Assembly: GCF_020131355.1 (NCBI RefSeq)
Contig: NZ_JAHLEL010000047.1
Span: 62,001 to 126,000, forward strand
DNA: 64,000 bases
DNA from: Pseudonocardia sp. ICBG1293
GTDB taxonomy: Bacteria > Actinomycetota > Actinomycetes > Mycobacteriales > Pseudonocardiaceae
Direction of reading: 5' to 3'
Position numbers and translations under genes: made by a program. The notes beneath the pieces were generated by a model that did no database searches, was not told the DNA's origin, and saw nothing but the letters and a program-made list of their open reading frames with translations. Position 1 is the first letter of the stretch. Each line of letters starts with the position of its first letter. Of the stretch, positions 16,901 to 24,360 are shown one piece after another.

Positions 16901-17587
16901 CCCGGTGTCGAGGTCGATCGTCTGGCCGCCGTCGCACAGCTGCCCGATCAGCTTCAGCGCCACCCAGCAGCCCGAGTAGCGGGACATGCCGACCGCGTGC
17001 GCCGAGTAGGTCAGGAACTCCTCGACCGAGGACGGGTACAGCACCGGGATGCCGGCGTGGGCGTAGGCGTACTCCTGCTCGTAGGGCAGCGACGAGCTCT
17101 TGGCCTCGTGGTCCTCACCGGAGAGGATCACGACCGCGCCGTGGGTGGTGGTGCCCGCGAAGTTGCCGTGGCGCAGCGAGTCCCCCGCGCGGTCGAGACC
17201 GGGGCCCTTGCCGTACCAGAACCCCGTCACCCCGTCGTAGCGACTGTGCGGGTAGCGCTCCAGGAGCTGGGTCCCCATCAGGGCCGAGGCCGCGAGCTCC
17301 TCGTTCTGGCCCATCCGGTGCACGATGTCGTGCTCGTCGAGCAGCCTGCGGTTCTGCTGGAGCGCGAGGTCGTACCCCCCGAGCGGTGACCCCGGGAAGC
17401 CGGTGACGAACCCGCCGGTGCGCAGGCCGGCCCGACGGTCACGGCGTACCTGGTCGAGGGGCGCCCGCACGAGTGCCTGCACCCCGGTGAGGAAGATCCG
17501 CCCCTCCTCGAGCCGGAACCGGTCGCCGAGCGAGACCGTGCTCGCCGGACGGGGGTCCTCGACGCGCCGGGCGTCGACTGCTGTCAT
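13988..17587 (-). CDS. Indolepyruvate:ferredoxin oxidoreductase-like enzyme, fused subunits
   Basis: This is a 1199-residue single-chain 2-ketoacid:ferredoxin oxidoreductase. The N-terminal pyrimidine-binding part has GGFVTGFPGSPLGGYDLAL. A Cys motif YCSGCPHN follows at about residue 450, then a TPP-binding part with GEGVAWIGLSPF and NQGDGSLFHSSYLSIR, a Cys-rich Fe-S stretch CENCGDCGEITNC with SCNQDHSCLRGDCPSF, and a C-terminal gamma-type domain from VPGVGGTGVLTLNSML. Family members convert arylpyruvates (from Trp, Tyr or Phe) to arylacetyl-CoA and CO2 with reduced ferredoxin. It is first in a tight operon with a DpgC-like oxygenase and a thioesterase. A 22-bp palindrome lies 60 bp upstream, next to a Crp-type regulator gene. 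Confidence 0.9.
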   Translation of the reverse strand: MTAVDARRVEDPRPASTVSLGDRFRLEEGRIFLTGVQALVRAPLDQVRRDRRAGLRTGGFVTGFPGSPLGGYDLALQQNRRLLDEHDIVHRMGQNEELAASALMGTQLLERYPHSRYDGVTGFWYGKGPGLDRAGDSLRHGNFAGTTTHGAVVILSGEDHEAKSSSLPYEQEYAYAHAGIPVLYPSSVEEFLTYSAHAVGMSRYSGCWVALKLIGQLCDGGQTIDLDTGTVQIVTPEFEIDGRPFRKWQDHSFFPGKVVRTEQHVFTERHPAAMAYARANGLDAITVRGEHDTLGLVTAGKSYADTVQALRDLGIGEDDLHAAGVRLIKVGAVYPLDQEFVREATRGLDEVVVVEEKRPTLEDAVKVALCNRDARTRIHGKRDLEGRVRFAEYGSLDADADADAVARGLAPLLRPRLRERIVLDRRTDELTAVEARDYSSHLTRSPNYCSGCPHNVSTVVPEGRVAWGAPGCHIFAAVMDQPERQIDATFPLGGEGVAWIGLSPFTDMEHVIQNQGDGSLFHSSYLSIRWSIAAGVRMTYRILYNGAVANTGAQEPIGRAEVPKLAHLLALEGVRKIGIVAEDPAVYRRADLPSIASVHAAGDVQKVLEDLEQVDGVTIFLYDGECANERRRRRKRGTAPRATTFVVINEDVCENCGDCGEITNCMSLHKEDTEFGPKTAVHQSSCNQDHSCLRGDCPSFLTVHSEEGLAAPVHPPLGIDAVPEPDRPPLDRPYHVFVPGVGGTGVLTLNSMLAWAALVDGAEAVSYDQTGAAQKWGAVLSSLVVSPRGRRAGSNKVGIGRADLYLAVDAMAAADPANLDRCSPEHTAAVVNTGLLPSGEMIRNSRLDVSVDPMLDSVSRFTARVVAVDARAVAETLFGDYMATNMVAVGAAYQAGLVPISSSAIEEAIRLNGTAVVQNQQAFRYGRLAVADPARVAVVLAPPPRDAAQENDHARSRLPDRERAAHDRLVATVADLPEEDRRLLAVRIGELIAFQDADYASRYVDVVLDVARRERERLGDWTGLPITREVIRNLYKLMAYKDEYEVARLHLRASREHRVSSRFAGRVRIAYNLHPPMLRAMGMTTKLTLPATVLDPVFAVLSGLKRIRGTRLDVFGRDRVRVEERRLIEWYVDLVRTSMDELRLQNKAAVLDIARLPDGIRGYEDIKLRTAAEAAERAEVLRGRLRNTLSLPLLTTTES

Positions 17588-17647
17588 GAGTGCTCCACGT
17601 GCTCGTCAGTGATGACGCTCGCAGCGTGGCAAGTGACGGGAGCCACC

Positions 17648-17669
17648 GTCGGTAACAGGTGATACCGAC
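17648..17669. promoter_or_regulatory. Palindromic operator candidate upstream of the oxidoreductase operon
   Basis: GTCGGTA and TACCGAC form a perfect inverted repeat around an 8-bp spacer. It is centred about 70 bp upstream of the oxidoreductase start and 45 bp past the stop of the Crp-type regulator gene. The size and symmetry suit a Crp/Fnr dimer, although the half-site is not the classical TGTGA. The adjacent regulator is the obvious candidate to bind it. Confidence 0.55.
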
Positions 17670-17714
17670 CGCGGGAATCACGGCGGGACCCGGTCGTGCC
17701 CGGTCGGAGCCGCC

Positions 17715-18443
17715 TCAGGGGCGGTAGCCGCCGGCGACGGCGTGCAGTGCCGCGACGTCGGGCACGACGATCCGGCGGCCCCGGCGGACGAGCAGGCCGC
17801 CGTCGACCAGCCGGGAGAGCTCGCGGCTCATCGTCACGCGGGTCACCCCGATCATCAGCGCGAGCTCGTCGAGGGAGTACCGCACCTGCAGCTCGACGCC
17901 CTCGGGCCGCTGGACCCCGTAGGCCTCCACGAGGTGGTCGAACATCAGCGCGGCGCGCCCGCGTGCCGGCAGCCCGTCCACGGCGATGTGCATCGCGAAC
18001 AGCCGGGCCTTGCGGGAGATCCGCCGGGTCATCTCGACCAGGATCCCGGGCTCGCGCCGGCCCGCCTCGAGCACCGCTCCCCTGCTCACGGCGAGCAGCT
18101 CGCTGTCGGTGATCGCGACACACGAGGCGTAGCGCGGCAGCCCGTCGAAGCAGGTGGACTCGCCGATCCCCGCACCGGGCTCGGCGTAGGACAGCACGCG
18201 CTCGGAGCCGTCCGTGCGGGTCAGGTAGATCCGCAGCCGGCCCGTCACGACCTGGAAGAAGTAGTCCGAGAGGGAGCCCTGCCGGTAGACGAACTCCCCG
18301 GCCCGGAAGCGGCGGGCCTCCCCGAGCCCCGCGATCTGCTGCGCGATCGACGGTTCCTCGGTCGTCAGGAACGGCGAGGTGACCGACACCGCCGCCGGCC
18401 GGGTCCATCCGTGGTGCTCACCCGCGTACCGCCGTACCGCCAT
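17715..18443 (-). CDS. Crp/Fnr-family transcriptional regulator
   Basis: The protein of 242 residues begins at ATG 18443 behind a strong GGGAGGTG site. A cyclic-nucleotide-binding-like beta barrel covers about residues 25-140 (ARRFRAGEFVYRQGSLSDYF, then GIGESTCFDGLPRYASCV). A C-terminal winged helix-turn-helix reads DELALMIGVTRVTMSRELSR. No cysteine cluster of Fnr type is seen, so the ligand may be a nucleotide or an aromatic or CoA compound. It is encoded just upstream of the oxidoreductase/DpgC-like operon, in the same direction, with a 22-bp palindrome between them. It probably controls that operon. Confidence 0.88.
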   Translation of the reverse strand: MAVRRYAGEHHGWTRPAAVSVTSPFLTTEEPSIAQQIAGLGEARRFRAGEFVYRQGSLSDYFFQVVTGRLRIYLTRTDGSERVLSYAEPGAGIGESTCFDGLPRYASCVAITDSELLAVSRGAVLEAGRREPGILVEMTRRISRKARLFAMHIAVDGLPARGRAALMFDHLVEAYGVQRPEGVELQVRYSLDELALMIGVTRVTMSRELSRLVDGGLLVRRGRRIVVPDVAALHAVAGGYRP

Positions 18444-18644
18444 GAGCACCTCCCGGCACCGTCGCCCGGACCCCGCACCGCGTGACGCACACCGGCGACC
18501 GCGAGCACGAGGACTATGCCGCCGTCGGACACCCGTGGTCAATCCGTCCGGTCGCCGCACCTGCGGGCCCGCACGGACACATGTCCGGCCCGGCACAGGT
18601 CGCGGCCCGGACGCCCGTGGGGACCCGGGGCACGGGCGACGCGC

Positions 18645-20078
18645 TCAGACCGTCGGGCCGACGACCTCGGCGGGGACCTCGGCCAGCTCGACGAGCCGGT
18701 CCACGATCGCGTCGATGTCCGACCGCGTGGTGCGGTGGTTCGTGATGCAGGCCCGCATCCCGCTGCCGCCGTCGACGACGGCCGGGCCCAGCAGGGCCGT
18801 GCCCTCGGCGGCGAGCCTCGCCAGCAGGGCGGTGTGCCCGTCGTGGGACAGCCCCGGGACCTGCACGCACACCGCGGTCAGCGTGACCGGAGCCATCAGC
18901 CGCAGCGACGGCTCGCGCTCGATCCGCTCCCCCATGTACGTCGAGAGGTCGAGCATCTCCCCCAGCGCCGAGCGGAAGGCGTCGGTGCCGAAGGTCCGCA
19001 GCGCGGCCCAGATCTTGAGTGCCTTGAAGTTGCGCGACAGCTGCGGTCCGTAGTCCATGTAGTCCCGCATCAGCGGGTCCTCCTGCACGGTGAGGTACGA
19101 GGAGGAGTAGGCGTAGGTGCGGCGCAGCTTCTCCCCGTCCTTGACGAGCAGGCAGCCCGACTCCAACGGCGCGAACAACAGCTTGTGCGGGTCCAGGGCC
19201 ACCGGGTCCGCCCGGCGCACCGCGGCGAACCGGCTCGCGGCCCGCTCGGCGAGCACGAACAGGGCACCGTAGGCCCCGTCGACGTGCAGCCAGAGGTTCT
19301 CGGCCCCGGCGAGGTCCGCGATCTCGGCGATCGGGTCCACGGCGCCGGTGGTGACCGTGCCGGAGGTGGCGACGACGCAGAACGGCTCGCGGCCCGCCGC
19401 GCGGTCGGCGCGGACCGCCTCGGCCAGCAGGTCCACCCGCATCCGCTGGTTCCCGTCGGTGGGGATGCGGACGACGTTGTCCAGCCCCAGCCCGAGGATG
19501 CCCGCCGCCTTGTCCACACAGCGGTGGGCCTCGGCCGAGGTGTAGACGACCAGAGGGGGGCCGCCTGCCTGCAGACCCTGCTCCCGGAAGTGCGGTCGCC
19601 GGTCGTGCAGGGCCGTGGTCAGGGCGTCGAGAGTGGCGATGGAGCCCCCGGCGGTGAGGATTCCGGCCGAGCGGGAGGTGTCGAAGCCGAGGAGACCGGC
19701 GAACCAGTCGAGCACCCTGCGCTCGATGACCGACGCCGCGGGCGAGAGCTGCCAGAAGTTGCAGTTCTGGTTGAGCGTGGCGGCGACGGCCTCGGCGTGG
19801 GCGCCGATGCCGTGGGGCGGGCCCAGCACGTAGGCGAGGAAGCGGGGGTGCGAGACCGTCGTCGAGTTGGGCAGGATCCGCTCGTCGAGGTCGCGGAAGA
19901 AGCCCTCGACGCCGACGCCCTGCGCCGGGAAGGGCTCGTCGAGCAGCCCCCGCAGGGTGTCGCGGTCGACCTCGGGCACGATCGGCCGGTCGGCCAGGTC
20001 CCGCTCGTAGCCGTCCATGAACCGACCGAGCAGCTCGTTCGCGAGGCGACGTTCGCCGTCGGTCAGAACCAGACTCAT
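18645..20078 (-). CDS. PLP-dependent aromatic-L-amino-acid decarboxylase family protein
   Basis: This group II PLP decarboxylase has about 477 residues. The PLP lysine lies in VALDPHKLLFAPLESG, the Asp that contacts the pyridine nitrogen in LWLHVDGAYGALF, and the family stretches SHPRFLAYV and TAGGSIATLDAL are present. Members turn L-Tyr, L-Trp, L-Phe or L-DOPA into amines, while some relatives act as aldehyde synthases. ATG 20078 is preferred over GTG 20084 because it sits at good distance from GAGGGAG. The gene is divergent from an Lrp-type regulator and close to the arylpyruvate operon, which suggests a common theme of aromatic amino acid use. Confidence 0.88.
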   Translation of the reverse strand: MSLVLTDGERRLANELLGRFMDGYERDLADRPIVPEVDRDTLRGLLDEPFPAQGVGVEGFFRDLDERILPNSTTVSHPRFLAYVLGPPHGIGAHAEAVAATLNQNCNFWQLSPAASVIERRVLDWFAGLLGFDTSRSAGILTAGGSIATLDALTTALHDRRPHFREQGLQAGGPPLVVYTSAEAHRCVDKAAGILGLGLDNVVRIPTDGNQRMRVDLLAEAVRADRAAGREPFCVVATSGTVTTGAVDPIAEIADLAGAENLWLHVDGAYGALFVLAERAASRFAAVRRADPVALDPHKLLFAPLESGCLLVKDGEKLRRTYAYSSSYLTVQEDPLMRDYMDYGPQLSRNFKALKIWAALRTFGTDAFRSALGEMLDLSTYMGERIEREPSLRLMAPVTLTAVCVQVPGLSHDGHTALLARLAAEGTALLGPAVVDGGSGMRACITNHRTTRSDIDAIVDRLVELAEVPAEVVGPTV

Positions 20079-20184
20079 TCCCACTCCCTCACGTGTGCCG
20101 TCGTTCGCCCCAGATTAGCCAAGGATCCGGGGTCGACGATGCCAAATCGTGCGGGACAGGCCGGCGCGATTAGCATGATCGGCC

Positions 20185-20646
20185 ATGGATCGCGTCGATC
20201 GAGCAATTCTCGACCAGCTGGTACAGGACGGGCGGATCGCCAACACGGAGCTGGCCCACCGGGTGGGCCTGTCCCCCTCCCCCTGTCTGCGTCGCGTCCG
20301 CGCGCTCGAGGAGGCCGGGGTGATCACCGGGTACCACGCGGCCGTCGACCCGGCGGCGCTCGGCCACGGGCTGCAGGTGCTGGTGCACGTGGACATGGCC
20401 GACCAGCGGCAGGCGACCGTGGAGGCATTCGAGGCGGCCGTGCAGCAGGTGGAGGAGGTCGTGAGCTGCCGGCGGATGTTCGGCAACCCGGACTACCTGC
20501 TGGCCGTGGCGGTCAGCGGTTTCGCGGCCTACGAGCGGCTCTACATGGGCACGCTGACGGCACTTCCGGGGGTGGCGACGACGAAGTCGCAGTTCATCAT
20601 GAAGGTGGTCAAGCAGGCACCCGGCCACGGCGTGCCGAGCGCCTGA
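20185..20646 (+). CDS. Lrp/AsnC-family transcriptional regulator
   Basis: The protein has 153 residues. The N-terminal helix-turn-helix reads DRAILDQLVQDGRIANTELA and VGLSPSPCLRRVRALEEAGVI; a C-terminal RAM ligand-binding domain follows (VLVHVDMADQRQATVEAFE, then GNPDYLLAVAVSGFAAYERL). Proteins of this family sense amino acids. It is divergent from the decarboxylase gene across about 105 bp, the classic arrangement for a local activator or repressor. The likely effector is an aromatic amino acid, by context only. Confidence 0.93.
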   Translation: MDRVDRAILDQLVQDGRIANTELAHRVGLSPSPCLRRVRALEEAGVITGYHAAVDPAALGHGLQVLVHVDMADQRQATVEAFEAAVQQVEEVVSCRRMFGNPDYLLAVAVSGFAAYERLYMGTLTALPGVATTKSQFIMKVVKQAPGHGVPSA

Positions 20647-20707
20647 GCGGGCCCGGGCGCCGGCGGGCGGGCCCCCCGTGGCGGTCGCGCCGACCGGCAC
20701 GGTGCGG

Positions 20708-21298
20708 TCAGGCCGACCCCGCCCCCACGATGCCGAGGGCGAACTCGGTGTACTCGCGGGCCACCTGCCCCGGGGTGATGGGCCCGTCGTCCTGGTACCA
20801 GCGGGCGATGCTGACGCACATCTCCCGGATCGCGAAGGAGGCCAGTGCGGGTGAGTCGACCGAGAACTGCCCCGCGTCGACGCCGTCGGCGATGATCGAA
20901 CGGATCGCGTGCTCGTGCTCCCGCCGGAGGGCCTGCATCTGCGACCGTACGGGCTCGTCGAGGCTCGAGGTGTCGCGGTTGACCACGATCGCCTCGCGCC
21001 GGTGCGTGGCGTGCCGTCGGGAGTAGACGAGAACGCCGTGGTACAGCCGGTCCAGGGGGGTGTCGCGGTCCGCGGTGGCCCGGTGGAAGTCGTCGAGCAC
21101 GCCGCGGACGGTGTCGCCGACGATCGTCTCGAGGAGCTCGTGCTTGGACCGCATGTGATTGTACAGGCTCGGCGTACGGACCTCCAGGACGTCGGCGATC
21201 TGGCTCAGCGCCGTTCCGTGGTAGCCCCGCTCGGCGAACAGGGTCAGCGCGGCGTCGACGACGGCCGCGCTGCTCACGCTGTCCCGCGCGGCGGTCAC
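20708..21298 (-). CDS. TetR-family regulator 1 of a paralogous pair
   Basis: The protein has 196 residues. The DNA-binding domain reads VVDAALTLFAERGYHGTALSQIADVLEVRTPSLYNHM in consecutive short blocks, followed by an all-helical ligand domain. It overlaps the second TetR gene by 4 bp (21295-21298) and shares with it blocks such as RRHATHRREA, VVNRDT and IARW, so the two arose by tandem duplication. No enzyme gene is left next to them: IS elements occupy the upstream side and the Lrp gene the other. The target is unknown; members with this type of HTH often control fatty acid or aryl-CoA degradation genes. Confidence 0.9.
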   Translation of the reverse strand: MTAARDSVSSAAVVDAALTLFAERGYHGTALSQIADVLEVRTPSLYNHMRSKHELLETIVGDTVRGVLDDFHRATADRDTPLDRLYHGVLVYSRRHATHRREAIVVNRDTSSLDEPVRSQMQALRREHEHAIRSIIADGVDAGQFSVDSPALASFAIREMCVSIARWYQDDGPITPGQVAREYTEFALGIVGAGSA

Positions 21299-21912
21299 GG
21301 GCGGAACCGCACGACCCGCAGGGCGAACTGCGCGTACTCGTCGGCCACCTGTTCGACGCTCCGGGGGCCGTCCTCGCGGAACCAGCGCGCGATGCTGACG
21401 CTCATCTCCAGTATCGCGAAGGACGCCAGCCCGGCGTTGCCGACCGAGAAGGAGCCGTCCTCCACCCCGCGGGAGATCACCGCCCGGACCGCGGTCTCGT
21501 GATCGCGTCGCCGTCGGCGCATCCGGCTCAGGGCCGGTTCGGGCAGGCTCGTCGTGTCCCGGTTGACCACGAGGGCCTCGCGGCGGTGGGTGGCGTGCCG
21601 TCGGGCGTACACGCGGACCGCGGCGTACAGCTGGTCGGCAGGCGTGTCGACCCCGGCGACGGCGGCGTCGAACTCGACGTGCACGTCGTCGAGGGTCCGG
21701 CTCACGATCGTCTCCAGCAGCTCCTGCTTGGACGTCATGTGGTTGTAGAGGCTCGGCGTCCGCACCCCGAGCACCGCGGCGATCTGGCTGACCGCGGTGC
21801 CGTGGTAGCCGCGCTCGGCGAACAGCGTCAGCGCGGCGTCCAGGACCGACTCGGTGGTCACGGCCGTCCGCTCGGTCCGCGGTACGCCACCCCGGACGTC
21901 AGTTCGGGCCAT
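21295..21912 (-). CDS. TetR-family regulator 2 of a paralogous pair
   Basis: The protein has 205 residues from ATG 21912, with a GGTGGAGGAC ribosome site. It has the HTH block AALTLFAERGYHGTAVSQIA and ligand-domain blocks shared with regulator 1. It is upstream and probably co-transcribed. A MITE lies 13 bp before the start codon, so the native promoter and upstream neighbours have been displaced. Transcription now has to start inside the IS array or just at its edge. Confidence 0.9.
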   Translation of the reverse strand: MARTDVRGGVPRTERTAVTTESVLDAALTLFAERGYHGTAVSQIAAVLGVRTPSLYNHMTSKQELLETIVSRTLDDVHVEFDAAVAGVDTPADQLYAAVRVYARRHATHRREALVVNRDTTSLPEPALSRMRRRRRDHETAVRAVISRGVEDGSFSVGNAGLASFAILEMSVSIARWFREDGPRSVEQVADEYAQFALRVVRFRP

Positions 21913-21925
21913 GTCCTCCACCTTA

Positions 21926-22077
21926 GAGCGCCCGGCAAATGAGGTCGTGGGGGTGTCGTTGCAGGTAGAGGCACGGACTCTCCAGGCGACCATCAGGACA
22001 TCAGCAATCCCATGATCACTTGCAGGTCCGTGTCTCTACCAACACCGACACACGGCCACCTCTACTGCCGGACGCTC
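21926..22077. repeat. E-type MITE, hybrid copy (152 bp)
   Basis: One end is GAGCGCCCGGCAAATGAGG (E type). The other is the inverse of GAGCGTCCGGCAGTAGAGG (D type). TTA flanks both sides. The interior equals the 5' leader of IS element D. The element looks like a D end joined to an inverted terminal segment. Confidence 0.85.
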
Positions 22078-22080
22078 TTA

Positions 22081-22201
22081 GAGGTCGTTTCAGAACGACT
22101 TGTCGAGTTTCCATTGACCCCTCGACGACAGATCAAACGGCAGGTCAGATAGCCGCTTGTCGTCTACAACAGACACGTCGACCTCGTTCTGAAATGACCT
22201 C
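22081..22201. repeat. MITE M1, copy 2 (121 bp)
   Basis: The sequence is the same as the copy at 9493-9613 and in the same orientation. It is flanked by TTA on both sides. Confidence 0.9.
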
Positions 22202-22204
22202 TTA

Positions 22205-23184
22205 GAGCGTCCGGCGATTGATGGTTATCGGAGTCGACGGGTCGTGGGTCGGGTTGTCCAGCGGTAGCGGCTGCGGGCACGGTTGATCAGCCGGCGGATC
22301 ACGGTGAGCGCGGCGGCGAGGTCGAGGTAGAACTCGACGATGATCTTCCGGCGATCGGTGAACCGGCGCAGCTTGCCGTAGCCGTTCATCCAGGAATGGG
22401 TGCGCTCGACCGGCCACCGCTTACCGACCTGGATCGGGGCGGGCCGGCCCTTGGTGGCGATCTGTGCGTCGAACCCGAGTCGTTCGAGCAGATCGCGGGT
22501 CTTGCCTGAGTCATAGCCCCGGTCCAGGTGCAGGCACGGTCGCTCGGGCCGCGGCCCGATCATGTCGTAGATCCCGATCAGGGTCGGTTTCAGCAACGGC
22601 GAGTCGTGGTCATTGGCGCGGGCGCTGATCAGGTGCAGCGGGATCCCCGCACCGTCGCAGACCACGGAGCGTTTGGTGCCCTGTTTGCCCCGGTCGACCG
22701 GGTTACAGCCGGCGCCCTCGCCACCGCAGGGAGCCTTGGTGATCGCTCCGTCGGCAGACAGATCGTCGAGGTCGAGACCGATCATCTGGTCATAGCCGGC
22801 CAGCGCGGCCCGAAGGACCTGCTCCCCGACGCCAGCGGCGGCCCACTGGGCGAGACGGCGGCGGATCGTGCGGTCCGAGCAGCCGGGGGTGGCAATGCGT
22901 TCGTAGCCGCTGCCGTGCACCAACGCCGCGAGCACGTGCTCGAACACCAGGCGGTCGGGATACGGCGGCGGTGACATCCCCACGGATGGGCCGGGTCGAA
23001 CTCCGGGCGCCGCTCTGCCTCGATCAGGGCAGCGAACTCGACCCAGAGGGGGTCGATCAGCGATTCTGGCAATAGAGGCACGGACCCTCCAGGCGACCAT
23101 CAGGACATCAGCAATCCCATGATCACTTGCAGGTCCGTGTCTCTACCAACACCGACACACGGCCACCTCTACTGCCGGACGCTC
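22205..23184 (-). mobile_element. IS element D, copy 1 (980 bp, one base short)
   Basis: The ends are GAGCGTCCGGC type, flanked by TTA and TTA. It is one base shorter than copy D3 because of a deletion in a G run at about 22958, which breaks the transposase frame. Confidence 0.9.
22225..23081 (-). pseudogene. IS5-family transposase of D copy 1, frameshifted
   Basis: Compared with the 285-residue transposase of D copies 2 and 3, this copy lacks one G in the run at about 22957-22959 (GGG where the others have GGGG). The first about 40 codons are thereby out of frame with the DDE domain. The residues after the shift are intact (DLSADGAITKAPCGGE, HLDRGYDSGKTRDLL, WPVERTHSWMNGY). A longer frame with an unrelated N-terminus is open but unlikely to make an active enzyme. 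It shares two substitutions with D copy 2 (GGEGAG and RPERP, against GGEVAG and LPERP in copy 3). Confidence 0.85.
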
Positions 23185-23187
23185 TTA

Positions 23188-23308
23188 GAGGTCATTTCAG
23201 AACGAGGTCGACGTGTCTGTTGTAGACGACAAGCGGCTATCTGACCTGCCGTTTGATCTGTCGTCGAGGGGTCAATGGAAACTCGACAAGTCGTTCTGAA
23301 ACGACCTC
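23188..23308. repeat. MITE M1, copy 3, inverted (121 bp)
   Basis: This is the inverse of the copy at 22081-22201. It is flanked by TTA on both sides. Confidence 0.9.
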
Positions 23309-23311
23309 TTA

Positions 23312-24293
23312 GAGCGTCCGGCGATTGATGGTTATCGGAGTCGACGGGTCGTGGGTCGGGTTGTCCAGCGGTAGCGGCTGCGGGCACGGTTGATCAGCCG
23401 GCGGATCACGGTGAGCGCGGCGGCGAGGTTGAGGTAGAACTCGACGATGATCTTCCGGCGATCGGTGAACCGGCGCAGCTTGCCGTAGCCGTTCATCCAG
23501 GAATGGGTGCGCTCGACCGGCCACCGCTTACCGACCTGGATCGGGGCGGGCCGGCCCTTGGTGGCGATCTGTGCGTCGAACCCGAGTCGTTCGAGCAGAT
23601 CGCGGGTCTTGCCTGAGTCATAGCCCCGGTCCAGGTGCAGGCACGGTCGCTCGGGCCGCGGCCCGATCATGTCGTAGATCCCGATCAGGGTCGGTTTCAG
23701 CAACGGCGAGTCGTGGTCATTGGCGCGGGCGCTGATCAGGTGCAGCGGGATCCCCGCACCGTCGCAGACCACGGAGCGTTTGGTGCCCTGTTTGCCCCGG
23801 TCGACCGGGTTACAGCCGGCGCCCTCGCCACCGCAGGGAGCCTTGGTGATCGCTCCGTCGGCAGACAGATCGTCGAGGTCGAGACCGATCATCTGGTCAT
23901 AGCCGGCCAGCGCGGCCCGAAGGACCTGCTCCCCGACGCCAGCGGCGGCCCACTGGGCGAGACGGCGGCGGATCGTGCGGTCCGAGCAGCCGGGGGTGGC
24001 AATGCGTTCGTAGCCGCTGCCGTGCACCAACGCCGCGAGCACGTGCTCGAACACCAGGCGGTCGGGGATACGGCGGCGGTGACATCCCCACGGATGGGCC
24101 GGGTCGAACTCCGGGCGCCGCTCTGCCTCGATCAGGGCAGCGAACTCGACCCAGAGGGGGTCGATCAGCGATTCTGGCAATAGAGGCACGGACCCTCCAG
24201 GCGACCATCAGGACATCAGCAATCCCATGATCACTTGCAGGTCCGTGCCTCTACCTGCAACGACACCCCCACGACCTCATTTGCCGGGCGCTC
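23312..24293 (-). mobile_element. IS element D, copy 2, with an E-type end (982 bp)
   Basis: The transposase-distal end is D type (GAGCGTCCGGC). The transposase-proximal end is E type (inverse of GAGCGCCCGGCAAATG). The flanks differ: TTA on the left, TAA on the right. It is a hybrid element that could be the parent of the E MITEs. Confidence 0.88.
23332..24189 (-). CDS. IS5-family transposase, element D copy 2
   Basis: The protein of 285 residues starts at GTG. The N-terminal domain reads LIDPLWVEFAALIEAERRPE and the catalytic residues are in LSADGAITKAPCGGEGAG, HLDRGYDSGKTRDLL and WPVERTHSWMNGY. Against copy 3 it carries Val to Gly in GGEVAG, Leu to Arg in LPERP and Asp to Asn in FYLDLA. 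The Gly lies close to the first catalytic Asp and may lower activity. Confidence 0.9.
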   Translation of the reverse strand: MPLLPESLIDPLWVEFAALIEAERRPEFDPAHPWGCHRRRIPDRLVFEHVLAALVHGSGYERIATPGCSDRTIRRRLAQWAAAGVGEQVLRAALAGYDQMIGLDLDDLSADGAITKAPCGGEGAGCNPVDRGKQGTKRSVVCDGAGIPLHLISARANDHDSPLLKPTLIGIYDMIGPRPERPCLHLDRGYDSGKTRDLLERLGFDAQIATKGRPAPIQVGKRWPVERTHSWMNGYGKLRRFTDRRKIIVEFYLNLAAALTVIRRLINRARSRYRWTTRPTTRRLR

Positions 24294-24360
24294 TAAGACG
24301 TCGTTTCAGAAGTGGTGGGCCCGGTTCTGCCGGTGACGGCGGGGCTGGCAGCATCGGCTG

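Noticed and set aside
22225..23100. 291-residue version of the D1 transposase with a different N-terminus
   Set aside because: The first 47 residues come from another frame created by a one-base deletion; the intact copies show the true N-terminus.
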